Shown piece after piece: positions 24,824-33,283 of a DNA stretch of 64,000 nt (its first letter is position 1; every line of letters begins with the position of its first letter). The DNA is from CAIKZZ01 sp035524495. GTDB lineage: Bacteria; Pseudomonadota; Gammaproteobacteria; Steroidobacterales; Steroidobacteraceae. Made by a program: the position numbers and the translations under genes. The notes under the pieces are model-generated. The model saw only the letters and a program-made list of their open reading frames with translations. It did not search any database and had not been told where the DNA came from. The DNA lies in assembly GCA_035524495.1 (NCBI GenBank), contig DATKOR010000045.1, positions 13,710 to 77,709 on the forward strand. The letters run 5' to 3'.

Positions 24824-26194
24824 TCAGCACTCGGGCACGTTCACCGCAAGTCCGCCCTGCGAGGTCTCCTTGTAGACCGCGGACATGTCTTCGCCCGTCT
24901 GGCGCATCGTCGCGATCACCTGGTCGAGCGTTACCTTGTGAGTGCCGTCGCCGCGCATCGCGAGCCGCGCGGCGTTGATCGCCTTGACCGCGCCCATCGC
25001 GTTGCGCTCGATGCACGGGATCTGGACGAGGCCCGCGATCGGATCGCAGGTGAGGCCGAGGTTGTGTTCCATGCCGATCTCGGCCGCGTTCTCGATCTGC
25101 TCGTTGGTGCCATTGAGGGCCGCGACGAGCCCGCCGGCCGCCATCGAGCACGCGACGCCGACCTCGCCCTGGCAGCCCATCTCGGCACCCGAGATCGAGG
25201 CGTTCTTCTTGTAGAGCATCCCGATCGCGCCGCCGACCAGCAGGAAGCGCAGCACGCCCTCGTCGGAGGCTCCGGGCTCGAAGCGCCGGTAATAGGTGAG
25301 GACGGCGGGCACGATGCCGGCGGCGCCATTGGTCGGCGCGGTGACGATGCGGCCACCGGCGGCGTTCTCTTCATTGACGGCGAGCGCGAACGCGTTGACC
25401 CAGTCCATGGCCTGCATCGGCGAGGCGCTGCCGGCCTCGGTCAGCTGCCGGTAGAGCTTGGGCGCTCGCCGGCGGACCTTGAGGACTCCGGGCAGCAGGC
25501 CCTGTGACTGAAATCCCCGCTCGATGCATGCCTGCATCACGCTCCAGATCGCATGCAGCGCCGTGCGCGTCGCGGCCGGTTCGCGGAACGCGCCTTCGTT
25601 GGCCATCACGAGTTCGTGCAGTTCGAGCCCGCTGCCGCGGGCCATCTCGAGCAGCTGGTCCGCGGACTCGAACGGGTGCGGCACGCGGATCGCCGCCGCC
25701 GCCGCCGCCGGCGCGTCGAGCTCGTCGGCGCGCGCGACGAAGCCGCCGCCGGTGGAGTAATACTCCTCGCGGCACAACAGCTCGCCGCCGGCACCGAGCG
25801 CCGTGAAACGCATGCCGTTGGAGTGTCCGGGCAGGGTCTGGTCGCGGTGCCACAGCACGTCCATCGGCTCGTCGAAGTTGATCTCCTTCGCGCCGGCGAG
25901 ATGCAGCCGGCCGCTGCCGCGGATCCGCGCGAGCGCGGGCTCGACGATCGCGGGGTCGAGCCCCTCCGGGGCGTGGCCTTCGAGCCCGAGCAGGATCGCC
26001 CGGTCGGTGCAGTGCCCGCGGCCGGTCAGCGCCAGCGAGCCGTACAGCTGCACGCCGACCTGGGTCGTGCGCCCGACGAGGTCCCTGGCCACCAGGTCCA
26101 GCACGAAGCGGCGCGCCGCGTTCATCGGGCCCATCGTGTGGGAACTCGAGGGTCCGATGCCGATCTTGAAGATGTCGAGAACGCTTAAGGTCAT
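24824..26194 (-). CDS. sdaA: L-serine dehydratase, iron-sulfur type
   Basis: 456 aa from ATG 26194, the usual length for single-chain SdaA. The N-terminal beta domain starts LSVLDIFKIGIGPSSSHTMG, the family hallmark. The C-terminal catalytic domain has GRIVTAPTNGAAGIVPAVL, MGCQGEVGVACSMAAGG and GLTCDPIAGLVQIPCIERN, whose Cys supply the [4Fe-4S] ligands. It deaminates serine to pyruvate. It is transcribed alone and ends 23 bp from the convergent small gene. Confidence 0.95.
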   Translation of the reverse strand: MTLSVLDIFKIGIGPSSSHTMGPMNAARRFVLDLVARDLVGRTTQVGVQLYGSLALTGRGHCTDRAILLGLEGHAPEGLDPAIVEPALARIRGSGRLHLAGAKEINFDEPMDVLWHRDQTLPGHSNGMRFTALGAGGELLCREEYYSTGGGFVARADELDAPAAAAAAIRVPHPFESADQLLEMARGSGLELHELVMANEGAFREPAATRTALHAIWSVMQACIERGFQSQGLLPGVLKVRRRAPKLYRQLTEAGSASPMQAMDWVNAFALAVNEENAAGGRIVTAPTNGAAGIVPAVLTYYRRFEPGASDEGVLRFLLVGGAIGMLYKKNASISGAEMGCQGEVGVACSMAAGGLVAALNGTNEQIENAAEIGMEHNLGLTCDPIAGLVQIPCIERNAMGAVKAINAARLAMRGDGTHKVTLDQVIATMRQTGEDMSAVYKETSQGGLAVNVPEC

Positions 26195-26240
26195 GGTGGC
26201 AGTGTGACGTGATCGCAAGAGCGCCGCAAATGGCAGCTGC

Positions 26241-27302
26241 TCAATTCCCGGCCGCGCGCGCTGCGCGCTCGGCGCGCAGGCGCGCGAGCGACGCGTCGCG
26301 GCCCGCCTCGCGTGCCGCCGCCTCCAGCGCGTCGCGGTCGCGATAGTCGGGCAGGTTCACGGTGCCACCGCGCGCCCAGCAGGCCTCGACCTCAGCGAGC
26401 GCCTCGCCGCGCCGGCCGAGCGCGACGAGGCGCGCGACGAGGTCGTCGCCGACCCGGTCCGCGAACCGCGCCTCGCCCCATTCGAGCGCGCGCGCCCGCA
26501 GCCAGCGCAAGTCGCCGGGGTCGCGCCCGTGCTGCGCGAGCCAGGCGCTCGCCTGCGTCCAGGCGTCCGCCGGCCGGCGCGCGCGCAACAGGCCATAGAT
26601 CGCGTCGGCCCACGCTGCACGCTCGCAGTCGGCGCTGCGCTGCGCGCGCTCCCGATCGTGCTCCGGCGCCTGCCAGGCCTCGAGACCGAGCTCGTGGCGG
26701 CGCGCATACAACGCGCTGCCGAGCGTGGTCGCGAGCGAATAGAGGAGAAACTGCGCGAGCGCGAACAGCGCGGCCGGCGGCAGGCGCGGCGCCACCGCCG
26801 CGAGCGCCGCGCAGTAGAGGGCGCCGAGGGCGAGCAGGAGGGCGTAGTGCGCGCCGAGCCCTGCGGCGATGCGCAGCAGAGCCGGCGGCCACACCGCCCG
26901 CGCAGTGCTCCCTTCCACCGCCAGCAGCGCCAGCGAGGCCGGCAACGTCAGCAGCGCGAACGCGCCGACGCCGATCGCCGCCCAGGCGCCGAGGTGCGTG
27001 CCGAGAAAGCCGGCGAGGCTCGCGGCGCCGGCGAGCAGCAGCAGCTGCAGCAAGGGGCGCGGCTCGTGCCACGGGTTGGCCGACTCGATCGACAGGACCG
27101 GCAGCGGCAGCCCGTGCGCGACCGCGCTCACCAGCAGGAACGCATAGGTCCAGACCCATGACAGCGCGAGCAGCAGCAGCGGCAGGCCGATGAGCCCGGC
27201 CGCGACGGCGAGCGCGAACAGCACGGTCGTCACCGCAACCAGCGCGAGTGGCGGGCCGGCGAGGGGACGCAACGCGCCGCGCGCAATCAGGTCGTGCCAC
27301 AT
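26241..27302 (-). CDS. Integral membrane protein with helical C-terminal tail, unknown function
   Basis: 353 aa. The N-terminal ~215 residues hold about six hydrophobic helices (for example LALVAVTTVLFALAVAAGLI and AAIGVGAFALLTLPASLALL). ESANPWHEPRP sits in a loop after the second helix. The remaining ~135 residues are soluble and charged, with TPR-like helical pairs (ADAIYGLLRARRPADAWTQA). I recall this membrane/TPR layout in unassigned proteobacterial proteins but no function. It is divergent from the LOG gene, 53 bp away. Confidence 0.6.
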   Translation of the reverse strand: MWHDLIARGALRPLAGPPLALVAVTTVLFALAVAAGLIGLPLLLLALSWVWTYAFLLVSAVAHGLPLPVLSIESANPWHEPRPLLQLLLLAGAASLAGFLGTHLGAWAAIGVGAFALLTLPASLALLAVEGSTARAVWPPALLRIAAGLGAHYALLLALGALYCAALAAVAPRLPPAALFALAQFLLYSLATTLGSALYARRHELGLEAWQAPEHDRERAQRSADCERAAWADAIYGLLRARRPADAWTQASAWLAQHGRDPGDLRWLRARALEWGEARFADRVGDDLVARLVALGRRGEALAEVEACWARGGTVNLPDYRDRDALEAAAREAGRDASLARLRAERAARAAGN

Positions 27303-27355
27303 CCGATAATTATGCGCCGCGCCCTCGGCGTGGCATCCGATAGAATGCGGCTGTC

Positions 27356-27973
27356 ATGGCGGATCCTGCGAGCGAGGTGGTGAGCGGGCGGCTGGCGCGC
27401 GCGGTGTGCGTGTACTGCGCCTCGAGCAGCCGTTGCGATCCCGAATACCATGCCGCGGCGCGCGAACTCGGCACGCGCCTGGCGGCCGACGGCCGCACGA
27501 TCGTCTACGGCGGCAGCCGCATCGGCTCGATGGGTGCGCTCGCCGACGGGGCGCTCGCCGGTGGCGGCCGGGTCATCGGCGTGCTGCCGCGGTTCCTCAA
27601 GGATCTCGAGGTCTCTCACGACGGACTCAGCGAGCTGCACATTGTCGAGGACATGCGCGCGCGCAAGCACCTGATGCTGTCGCGCAGCGAGGCGGTCGTG
27701 GCACTGCCGGGCGGCTGCGGTACCTTCGAGGAGCTGCTCGAGGCGATGACGCTCAAGCGCCTCGGCGTCTACGTCGGGCCGATCGTCATCGTCAACACGC
27801 GCGGCTACTTCGCGCCGCTGCTCGCGCTGCTCGAGTCGGCCGTGCGCGAGCGATTCATGGACGAGCGCCACCTCGCGATGTGGCAGGTCGTCGCGACGCC
27901 CGTCGAGGTCATCGCGGCGCTCGCGAGCGCGCCGCCCTGGAGCGTCGAGGCGCGCCGCTTCGCGACGCTGTAG
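27356..27973 (+). CDS. LOG-family (TIGR00730) nucleotide phosphoribohydrolase-like protein
   Basis: 205 aa. It opens with VCVYCASSSRCDPEY, has TIVYGGSRIGSMGALADGAL, and carries the catalytic ALPGGCGTFEEL (PGGxGTxxE), with MRARKHLM just before it. These define the LONELY GUY/lysine decarboxylase-like family, whose members hydrolyse nucleoside 5'-monophosphates to a base and ribose 5-phosphate. Substrate in this organism is uncertain. A TAGAAT box at 27341-27346 leaves a leader of only a few bases, so the transcript may be nearly leaderless. Confidence 0.9.
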   Translation: MADPASEVVSGRLARAVCVYCASSSRCDPEYHAAARELGTRLAADGRTIVYGGSRIGSMGALADGALAGGGRVIGVLPRFLKDLEVSHDGLSELHIVEDMRARKHLMLSRSEAVVALPGGCGTFEELLEAMTLKRLGVYVGPIVIVNTRGYFAPLLALLESAVRERFMDERHLAMWQVVATPVEVIAALASAPPWSVEARRFATL

Positions 27974-28148
27974 CCTGCGGTACGCCGCGCGCAAGCGGTT
28001 GATTACGCAGGCGCGCGAATCGCGCGCGGCGAAACATCTGTATCCACTGTGCCAATGGCGCTGCGCGCCGCGCGGGCGCACCCTTGCGCTGTCCACCCAG
28101 GACAACGCGGCGAACCCGGCCGCAGTGGGTGGGAGGAAGGAGGATGCC

Positions 28149-28601
28149 ATGCTTGCCCGTGATCTCTTCCCAGTAAAGGCCTTCGAAGGCTATTTCGATC
28201 GGTTTGAACCGTTCTTCAGCGGCGATTTCATGCCACGCATCGCATGGCCGCGGAAGCTCGACATTACGGCCGAATGGCGTCCGAGTGCCGACATCATCGA
28301 GAAGAAGGACGAATACCTCGTCAAGGCGGAGCTGCCTGAAGTCAAGAAGGAAGACGTCAAGATCGACGTCGTCGATGGTCTTTTGAAGCTGCGCGGCGAG
28401 CGCAAGCTGGAAGTCGACGAGAAGAAGGACACCGTGCATCGCGTCGAGACGTTCTATGGCAAGTTCGTACGTACCTTTGAGCTGCCCGAGAACGTAGACG
28501 TCACGAAGATCCGTGCCGAGTGTGCGGATGGCGTGCTGACGGTCCACATTCCGAAAGTGGTTGCGGCAATGCCGAAGCCGATCGAGATCGCGGTCCAGTA
28601 A
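28149..28601 (+). CDS. Small heat-shock protein, Hsp20/alpha-crystallin family
   Basis: 150 aa from ATG 28149, five bases after a near-perfect AAGGAGG (28137-28143). The alpha-crystallin domain (~45-140) starts ADIIEKKDEYLVKAELPEV and contains DVKIDVVDGLLKLRGERK, ending with ADGVLTVHIPK (the family's GVLTxxxPK). It holds unfolded proteins for refolding. The flanking hydrophobic N-terminus and short tail fit oligomerising sHsps. A strong terminator follows at 28628. Confidence 0.94.
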   Translation: MLARDLFPVKAFEGYFDRFEPFFSGDFMPRIAWPRKLDITAEWRPSADIIEKKDEYLVKAELPEVKKEDVKIDVVDGLLKLRGERKLEVDEKKDTVHRVETFYGKFVRTFELPENVDVTKIRAECADGVLTVHIPKVVAAMPKPIEIAVQ

Positions 28602-28627
28602 CGAACCCCGAATCGAGCGAGGTCTGA

Positions 28628-28664
28628 GCGGGGCGGGCGCCGACGGGGCCCGCCCCGCGCTTTA
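28628..28664 (+). terminator. Rho-independent-type hairpin after hsp20
   Basis: A perfect 11-bp GC stem, GCGGGGCGGGC with GCCCGCCCCGC around a 9-base loop, is followed by a short weak GCTTTAT tract. It lies 27 bp after the hsp20 stop, so it probably ends that transcript. Confidence 0.75.
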
Positions 28665-28733
28665 TGCGCGGTCCGCGCTCCAGCCGGATCACGTAGAATC
28701 GAACCGAACAACGGGATATTCGCGGGGGCCGGC

Positions 28734-28982
28734 ATGTCCAGCGACGATATCAACGCCTTACTGAAGCGCCTGCACGAGGAACTCGCCCGGGCGACGACCC
28801 TGGACGCCGAGTCGCGCCGGCTGGTCGGCGTCGTGGTCGCCGACATCCAGAAGCTCGGCGGCGCCTCGCCCTCGACGCCCGGGGGAGCCGAGGCCCTGGC
28901 GGTGCGCTTCGAGGCCGACCATCCGGGGGTCGCTGCGGCGCTGCGCCAGCTCGGCGACCTGCTCGGCAAGGCCGGGATCTGA
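28734..28982 (+). CDS. DUF4404-family small protein
   Basis: 82 aa, wholly helical. The features INALLKRLHEELARATTLD, then LRQLGDLLGKAGI at the end and AVRFEADHPGVAAAL before it, match DUF4404 proteins of gammaproteobacteria. Function unknown, probably cytosolic. It is three bases upstream of the GNAT gene and likely co-transcribed with it. Confidence 0.85.
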   Translation: MSSDDINALLKRLHEELARATTLDAESRRLVGVVVADIQKLGGASPSTPGGAEALAVRFEADHPGVAAALRQLGDLLGKAGI

Positions 28983-28985
28983 CCG

Positions 28986-29495
28986 ATGGCGCCGGCCGCG
29001 GCCGCGCGCGCGGTCGACCTGCGTACCGCAACCGCGGCCGACGTCGAGTTCGTATTCGCGACCGAGCGCCTGCCCGGCTACGAGTGGCTGACCGCGCGTT
29101 GGACGCGCGAGGAGCATCTCGCGGCGCTCGCGCGCGCCGATACGCGCTACCTCGTCGGCGGCTGGGCGGGCGAGCCCCTGCAGGGCTTCTCGATCCTGCA
29201 GCCGCTCGCCGACCCGCACGAAGGGGCCAAGCTCAAGCGGATCTGCGTGACGCAGCCGGGCGAAGGCTTCGGGGGGCCGTTCCTCGAAGCGACGATCCGC
29301 TGGGTGTTCACGGCGACCGCGAACGATCGCCTGTGGCTCGACGTCTTCTGCCACAACGAGCGCGCCCGCCGGGCCTACCGGCGCGCGGGAATGCGCGAGG
29401 ACGGCCTGCTGAGGCAGGCCTACCGGATGCCCGACGGCAGCCGCGCCGACCGCATGATCATGTCGATCCTCAGTAGCGAATGGCGCGCCGCGTGA
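28986..29495 (+). CDS. GNAT-family N-acetyltransferase
   Basis: 169 aa. The fold is readable as AVDLRTATAADVEFVFATE at the start, LKRICVTQPGEGFGGPFLEA (motif A with the pyrophosphate loop) and VFCHNERARRAYRRAGMREDG (motif B). That places it near RimJ/RimL-like acetyltransferases, which acylate a substrate amine with acetyl-CoA. No specificity residues stand out. It overlaps the deacetylase start by 16 bp, so the two are coupled. Confidence 0.88.
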   Translation: MAPAAAARAVDLRTATAADVEFVFATERLPGYEWLTARWTREEHLAALARADTRYLVGGWAGEPLQGFSILQPLADPHEGAKLKRICVTQPGEGFGGPFLEATIRWVFTATANDRLWLDVFCHNERARRAYRRAGMREDGLLRQAYRMPDGSRADRMIMSILSSEWRAA

Positions 29496-30229
29496 CTCGC
29501 GCGTGGCCGGGGGCTGCGCTCGCGCTCGCGGCGGGGCTCGCGCACGCGGCGCCCGAGACCCCGGTCGCGCCGGCCGCCGCCCCGGAAGGCGTCGTGACGC
29601 GGCTGCCGACCCGCGAGAAGGTCGTTGCGCTGACCTTCGACGCCTGCCAGGCGGGCGAGCGCATGCACCTCGACCACGGCATCACCGACTTCCTGGTGGG
29701 GCGGCGGATTCCGTTCACCGTGTTCATGGGTGGGCGCTTCGCCCGCGACAACGCGGATGAGGTGCGCGCGCTCGCGCGCAATGACTTCGTCTCGATCCAG
29801 AACCACTCGTGGAGCCACCCGGCCGACATGCGCCTCGTCGACGACGAGCGCGTACGGACGGAAGTGCGGCGTGCCGAGGCGATGCTGACGCAGGTGACCG
29901 GCCAGCGCCCGACGCTGTTCCGCTTTCCCGGCGGCAACGCCGACGAGCGCACCGTCGCACTGGTGCGCGCGCTCGGGTATCAGGTCGTGCACTGGCGCTG
30001 GGCCGAGGGTGATCCGTCGCCGACCGTCGATGCCGAGCGGCTCGTTCAGCAGACGCTCTCGCGCACGCGCCCCGGCGACATCCTGATCTTCCACGTCAAT
30101 GGTCGCGGCTGGCACACGGCCGAGGCCCTGCCGCGGATCGTCGAGGGTCTCGCGGCGCGCGGATATCGCTTCGTGACGGTCCCGCAGGGGCTGGCCGCGG
30201 CCGGTCAGACCTTGCCGCCGGTGCGGTAG
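29480..30229 (+). CDS. Secreted polysaccharide deacetylase (NodB homology)
   Basis: 249 aa from ATG 29480, with a short N-terminal signal (RAWPGAALALAAGLAHA). The NodB domain (~45-235) has VVALTFDACQAGE, where the usual TFDDG reads TFDAC. It retains the metal pair NHSWSHP and RFPGG, and GDILIFHV near the end. The normal second Asp (metal ligand) is replaced by Ala, as in some members with TFDxC; activity may differ. Likely acts on periplasmic or surface glycans. It overlaps the convergent cNMP gene by 25 bp. Confidence 0.85.
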   Translation: MARRVTRAWPGAALALAAGLAHAAPETPVAPAAAPEGVVTRLPTREKVVALTFDACQAGERMHLDHGITDFLVGRRIPFTVFMGGRFARDNADEVRALARNDFVSIQNHSWSHPADMRLVDDERVRTEVRRAEAMLTQVTGQRPTLFRFPGGNADERTVALVRALGYQVVHWRWAEGDPSPTVDAERLVQQTLSRTRPGDILIFHVNGRGWHTAEALPRIVEGLAARGYRFVTVPQGLAAAGQTLPPVR

Positions 30230-30681
30230 AGGTAGTTCTCGAGGTCGCGCATCTGCAGCGCGAGGCGCCGCTGCACCTTGTGCGCGGCGCGCATGATGGC
30301 GCGCATCACCTTGTAAACGACGCGCGGCTCGGTCTCGACGAGCGTCTCGAAGTCGCGGCGGTCGAGCACCAGCACCTCGGTCGCGCCGGAGGCGACCAGC
30401 GCCGCGTAGCGGGGCTCATCGTCCATGAACGACAGTTCGCCCACGAGATCGCCGGGCTCGAGCGTGTGCAGCAGCGAGCGGCCGTGCGGCGAATCCTTCA
30501 GCACGTCGATGCGGCCGTGGATCACGACGTGCAGGTGTCCGTCGCGCCGGCCCTCGGGGATCAGCACCTCGCCATCGCCGAGCGCCTTGATGCGCACCAA
30601 GGCGCCGAGCACCTGCGTCTCGGCGGGCGTCAGTTCGGTCGCGAGCGGGCTCGCGCGCAGGGCGTCGATGATGCTGGTCAT
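30205..30681 (-). CDS. Cyclic-nucleotide-binding-domain protein without output domain
   Basis: 158 aa from ATG 30681. A single CRP-type beta-roll spans ~15-125, with KALGDGEVLIPEGRRDGHLH, the helix-turn region DLVGELSFMDDEPRYAAL (the phosphate-binding cassette position), and VLVLDRRDFETLV. The last ~30 residues are one helix (RAIMRAAHKVQRRLALQMRD). No DNA-binding or channel domain follows, so it probably acts through another protein. Convergent with the deacetylase. Confidence 0.83.
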   Translation of the reverse strand: MTSIIDALRASPLATELTPAETQVLGALVRIKALGDGEVLIPEGRRDGHLHVVIHGRIDVLKDSPHGRSLLHTLEPGDLVGELSFMDDEPRYAALVASGATEVLVLDRRDFETLVETEPRVVYKVMRAIMRAAHKVQRRLALQMRDLENYLYRTGGKV

Positions 30682-30764
30682 GGGCCGACTCCGGGGCCGC
30701 TGGGGACGGCTCACTATCGCCAATCCCAGCCCGGCGATCGTCCGGGGTTGCCGCAACGCCCGGG

Positions 30765-31697
30765 CTAAGGCGGGGCGGCGAGGAACCGCAGGTAGGCCCG
30801 TGCCGTGGCGCGCGGCCGCTCGATCATCGGCACGTGGCCGGTTGCCGCCATCAGGTCGACCTCGGCGCGTGCGATCCGCGCCTGCAGCGCCCCCGCTGCG
30901 GCGGGGTTCAGGATGCGGTCGTCCTGGCCCCAGACGACCAGCGTCGGCGCGCGGATCAGCGACAGGCGGTCCTCAAGCGTCGGTGACTCGAGGCCGATTT
31001 CGCGGAAGATGCGCGCATGCAGTGCGAGATCGCCGACCGCGCGCAGTGCCAGGGTGTGCCTGAGTGAGTAGGGCAGCGGCGGCGGACGGTGCATCACCGC
31101 ATGGAGCAGCGCACCGTAGTCCTCGACCCGATGGAGGAGGAGCGGCAGTTCGCCGGTCGCGAGGTAGTGCTTGATGACCGCGGTCTCGTGCGCAAGCGCG
31201 GTGCCCGCGGCATCGAGCAGCCAGAGGCTCCGTACCGCGTCGGGGTAGGTTGCGGCGTACTGCGCGGCGATGAAGCCGCCCATCGAGTTGCCGCCGAGGT
31301 GCACTGCGTCAAGCCCGAGCCCGACGATGAAGGCCCGCAGCCGCTCGACCTGCGCATCGATGTGGTAGCTGGCCGTCGGGTCGCGGCCGGCGTCACCGAA
31401 ACCCGGCAGGTCCGGAATGATCAGCCGCAGATGCGAACCGAGGTGCGCGGCGAGGCGCGTGAAGTTGTCCTTGTCGCCGCCAAAGCCGTGCACGAGCACG
31501 AGCGGCTCGCCGCGCCCGCCGTCGAGATAGGGCATCTCGAATCCCGCGACGCGGGCGCGCCGCAGCGACAGCCCGGCGCGCCGCCGCTCGAGCGCGAGCC
31601 AGCCGCGGGCGGCAACCGCCGGCGCCAGCCGGTCCACGATGACGATCGCGGCTGCGACGCCAGCGAGCCCGACCGCGATGGCGACGATGGTCGGCAT
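30765..31697 (-). CDS. Alpha/beta hydrolase
   Basis: 310 aa. A membrane-anchoring helix at the start (AIAVGLAGVAAAIVIVDRL) precedes the hydrolase fold. The oxyanion region is LVLVHGFGGDKDNF, the nucleophile elbow LGGNSMGGFIAAQ, the acid VVWGQDDRI and the catalytic His ATGHVPMIERP. It overlaps the monooxygenase stop by one base (TGATG). In that context it may hydrolyse the esters or lactones the monooxygenase makes (inference). Confidence 0.9.
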   Translation of the reverse strand: MPTIVAIAVGLAGVAAAIVIVDRLAPAVAARGWLALERRRAGLSLRRARVAGFEMPYLDGGRGEPLVLVHGFGGDKDNFTRLAAHLGSHLRLIIPDLPGFGDAGRDPTASYHIDAQVERLRAFIVGLGLDAVHLGGNSMGGFIAAQYAATYPDAVRSLWLLDAAGTALAHETAVIKHYLATGELPLLLHRVEDYGALLHAVMHRPPPLPYSLRHTLALRAVGDLALHARIFREIGLESPTLEDRLSLIRAPTLVVWGQDDRILNPAAAGALQARIARAEVDLMAATGHVPMIERPRATARAYLRFLAAPP

Positions 31698-33241
31698 CAG
31701 CGCGCATCCTCGCCGGCGAGCGCGGCACGGCCAGGCGCGCTCGCCGGCCCTTGCTCGAAGTCATAGTCATCGAACCGCGGACGCCTGAGCTCGAGCACGT
31801 AGCGGGTGATGTAGCCGGGATAGGCCGCGAACACCTTGCCGGACGCATTCTTGTACCAGCTCGAGCAGGCGGGCGAGGCCCAGACGGTCGCCGCCATCCG
31901 CCGCTGCAGCTCGACGTTGTGTCGCGCCATGACCTCGGCCCGCACCTCGAGCGACTGCGCCCGGCGTCGCTCGGTCTCGCGTATGCAGGCGAGCGTGTAG
32001 CGCGCCTGCGCCTCGATCGGAATCAGCACCGAGATGTGGCCGGTGCCGGTATTGGGGCCGAGCAGCAGGAACAGGTTGGGGAAGCCCGCGACCGTCACGC
32101 CGTGGTACGCCTCGGGCCCTTCGCGCCAGGCCGCGGCGAGCGTGCGGCCGCCACGGCCCGCGATCGGCAGTTTCGCGAGCGGATCGAGAGTCTCGAAGCC
32201 GGTCGCGCAGACGATTGCGTCGACCTCGTGGTGGCGGCCGTCCGCACCAGTGACGCCGCTCGCCGTGAAGCCCGCCGCGGCCTGCGCGACGAGCTCGACG
32301 TTCGGTCGCGTCAGTGCCGGGTAGAAGTCGCTCGCGACCAGGATGCGCTTGCAGCCCATCGGGTAGTCGGGCCTGAGCTTCGCGCGCAGCGCGGGATCCG
32401 CGACCTGCTTCTCGAGGTGCGTGCGCGCCATGTGCGTCAGCAGCCGGTACATCGGCCCGCGGCCCTTGAACGCCGCGAAGTTCGCCTCGAACCGCCAGTA
32501 GAGCCAGCCGCGGTAGGCGCGCGCGATCAGCCGGTTGCGGAACAGCCGCTTCGCGAGCGCGCCGAACGGATGGTCCGGGCGCGCGACGATCCAGGAGGGC
32601 GAGCGCTGGAACACCGTCAGCTTCGCGGCACGCGCGGCGAGCGGCGGCACGACCTGCACGGCGCTCGCGGCACTGCCGATCACCGCGACGCGCTTGCCCC
32701 CGAAGTCGTAGGCGTGGTCCCAGCGCGCGGTGTGCATGACCGTGCCGCGGAACGCCTCGACCCCGGGCGGCAGCCGCGGGTGGTTCAGCGGGCCGAGGCT
32801 GAGCACGAAGTGGCGCGGCCGGTAGCTGCGGCCGGTCGAGGTCTTCAGCTGCCAGCGGCCGGCGCGCTCATCGAACGCGGCGCTCGTGACGGTCGTTGCC
32901 AGCTCGATGTGCGGGCCGATCGCGTAGCGGCGCACGCAGTGCTCGACGTAGGCCTGGATCTCGGCGCTCGGCGCGAACGCCCGCGTCCAGTCGGGCTTGA
33001 GTTCGAACGAGAAGCTGTAGAGGTGCGAGGGCACGTCGCACTGCGCGCCCGGATAGCTGTTGTCCCACCAGGTGCCGCCGACGCCTCGCGACTGCTCGAG
33101 CACGACGAACGAGTCGAGACCGGCGCGTTTGAGCGTAATGGCCATCGCGATCCCGGACATGCCGGCACCGACGATGACGATCTCAGGATCTGCGCCGTCG
33201 CGGCGGCGCAAGGCGCCGGACGAGGCGTCGCGTTCTGTCAT
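31697..33241 (-). CDS. FAD-dependent flavin monooxygenase, Baeyer-Villiger type
   Basis: 514 aa. The FAD motif is IVGAGMSGIAMAITLKRAG (residues ~21-40). The Baeyer-Villiger fingerprint FxGxxxHxxxW reads FRGTVMHTARW, followed by the NADPH motif KRVAVIGSAASAVQ. It resembles 4-hydroxyacetophenone/cyclohexanone-type enzymes that insert oxygen next to a ketone. Coupled to the alpha/beta hydrolase downstream, it suggests ketone ring-opening catabolism, perhaps of a terpenoid or steroid ketone. Substrate unknown. Confidence 0.87.
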   Translation of the reverse strand: MTERDASSGALRRRDGADPEIVIVGAGMSGIAMAITLKRAGLDSFVVLEQSRGVGGTWWDNSYPGAQCDVPSHLYSFSFELKPDWTRAFAPSAEIQAYVEHCVRRYAIGPHIELATTVTSAAFDERAGRWQLKTSTGRSYRPRHFVLSLGPLNHPRLPPGVEAFRGTVMHTARWDHAYDFGGKRVAVIGSAASAVQVVPPLAARAAKLTVFQRSPSWIVARPDHPFGALAKRLFRNRLIARAYRGWLYWRFEANFAAFKGRGPMYRLLTHMARTHLEKQVADPALRAKLRPDYPMGCKRILVASDFYPALTRPNVELVAQAAAGFTASGVTGADGRHHEVDAIVCATGFETLDPLAKLPIAGRGGRTLAAAWREGPEAYHGVTVAGFPNLFLLLGPNTGTGHISVLIPIEAQARYTLACIRETERRRAQSLEVRAEVMARHNVELQRRMAATVWASPACSSWYKNASGKVFAAYPGYITRYVLELRRPRFDDYDFEQGPASAPGRAALAGEDAR

Positions 33242-33283
33242 CGAGGGGCTCCGGATGCGACTCGGGCGCCGAGTATGACGCGC

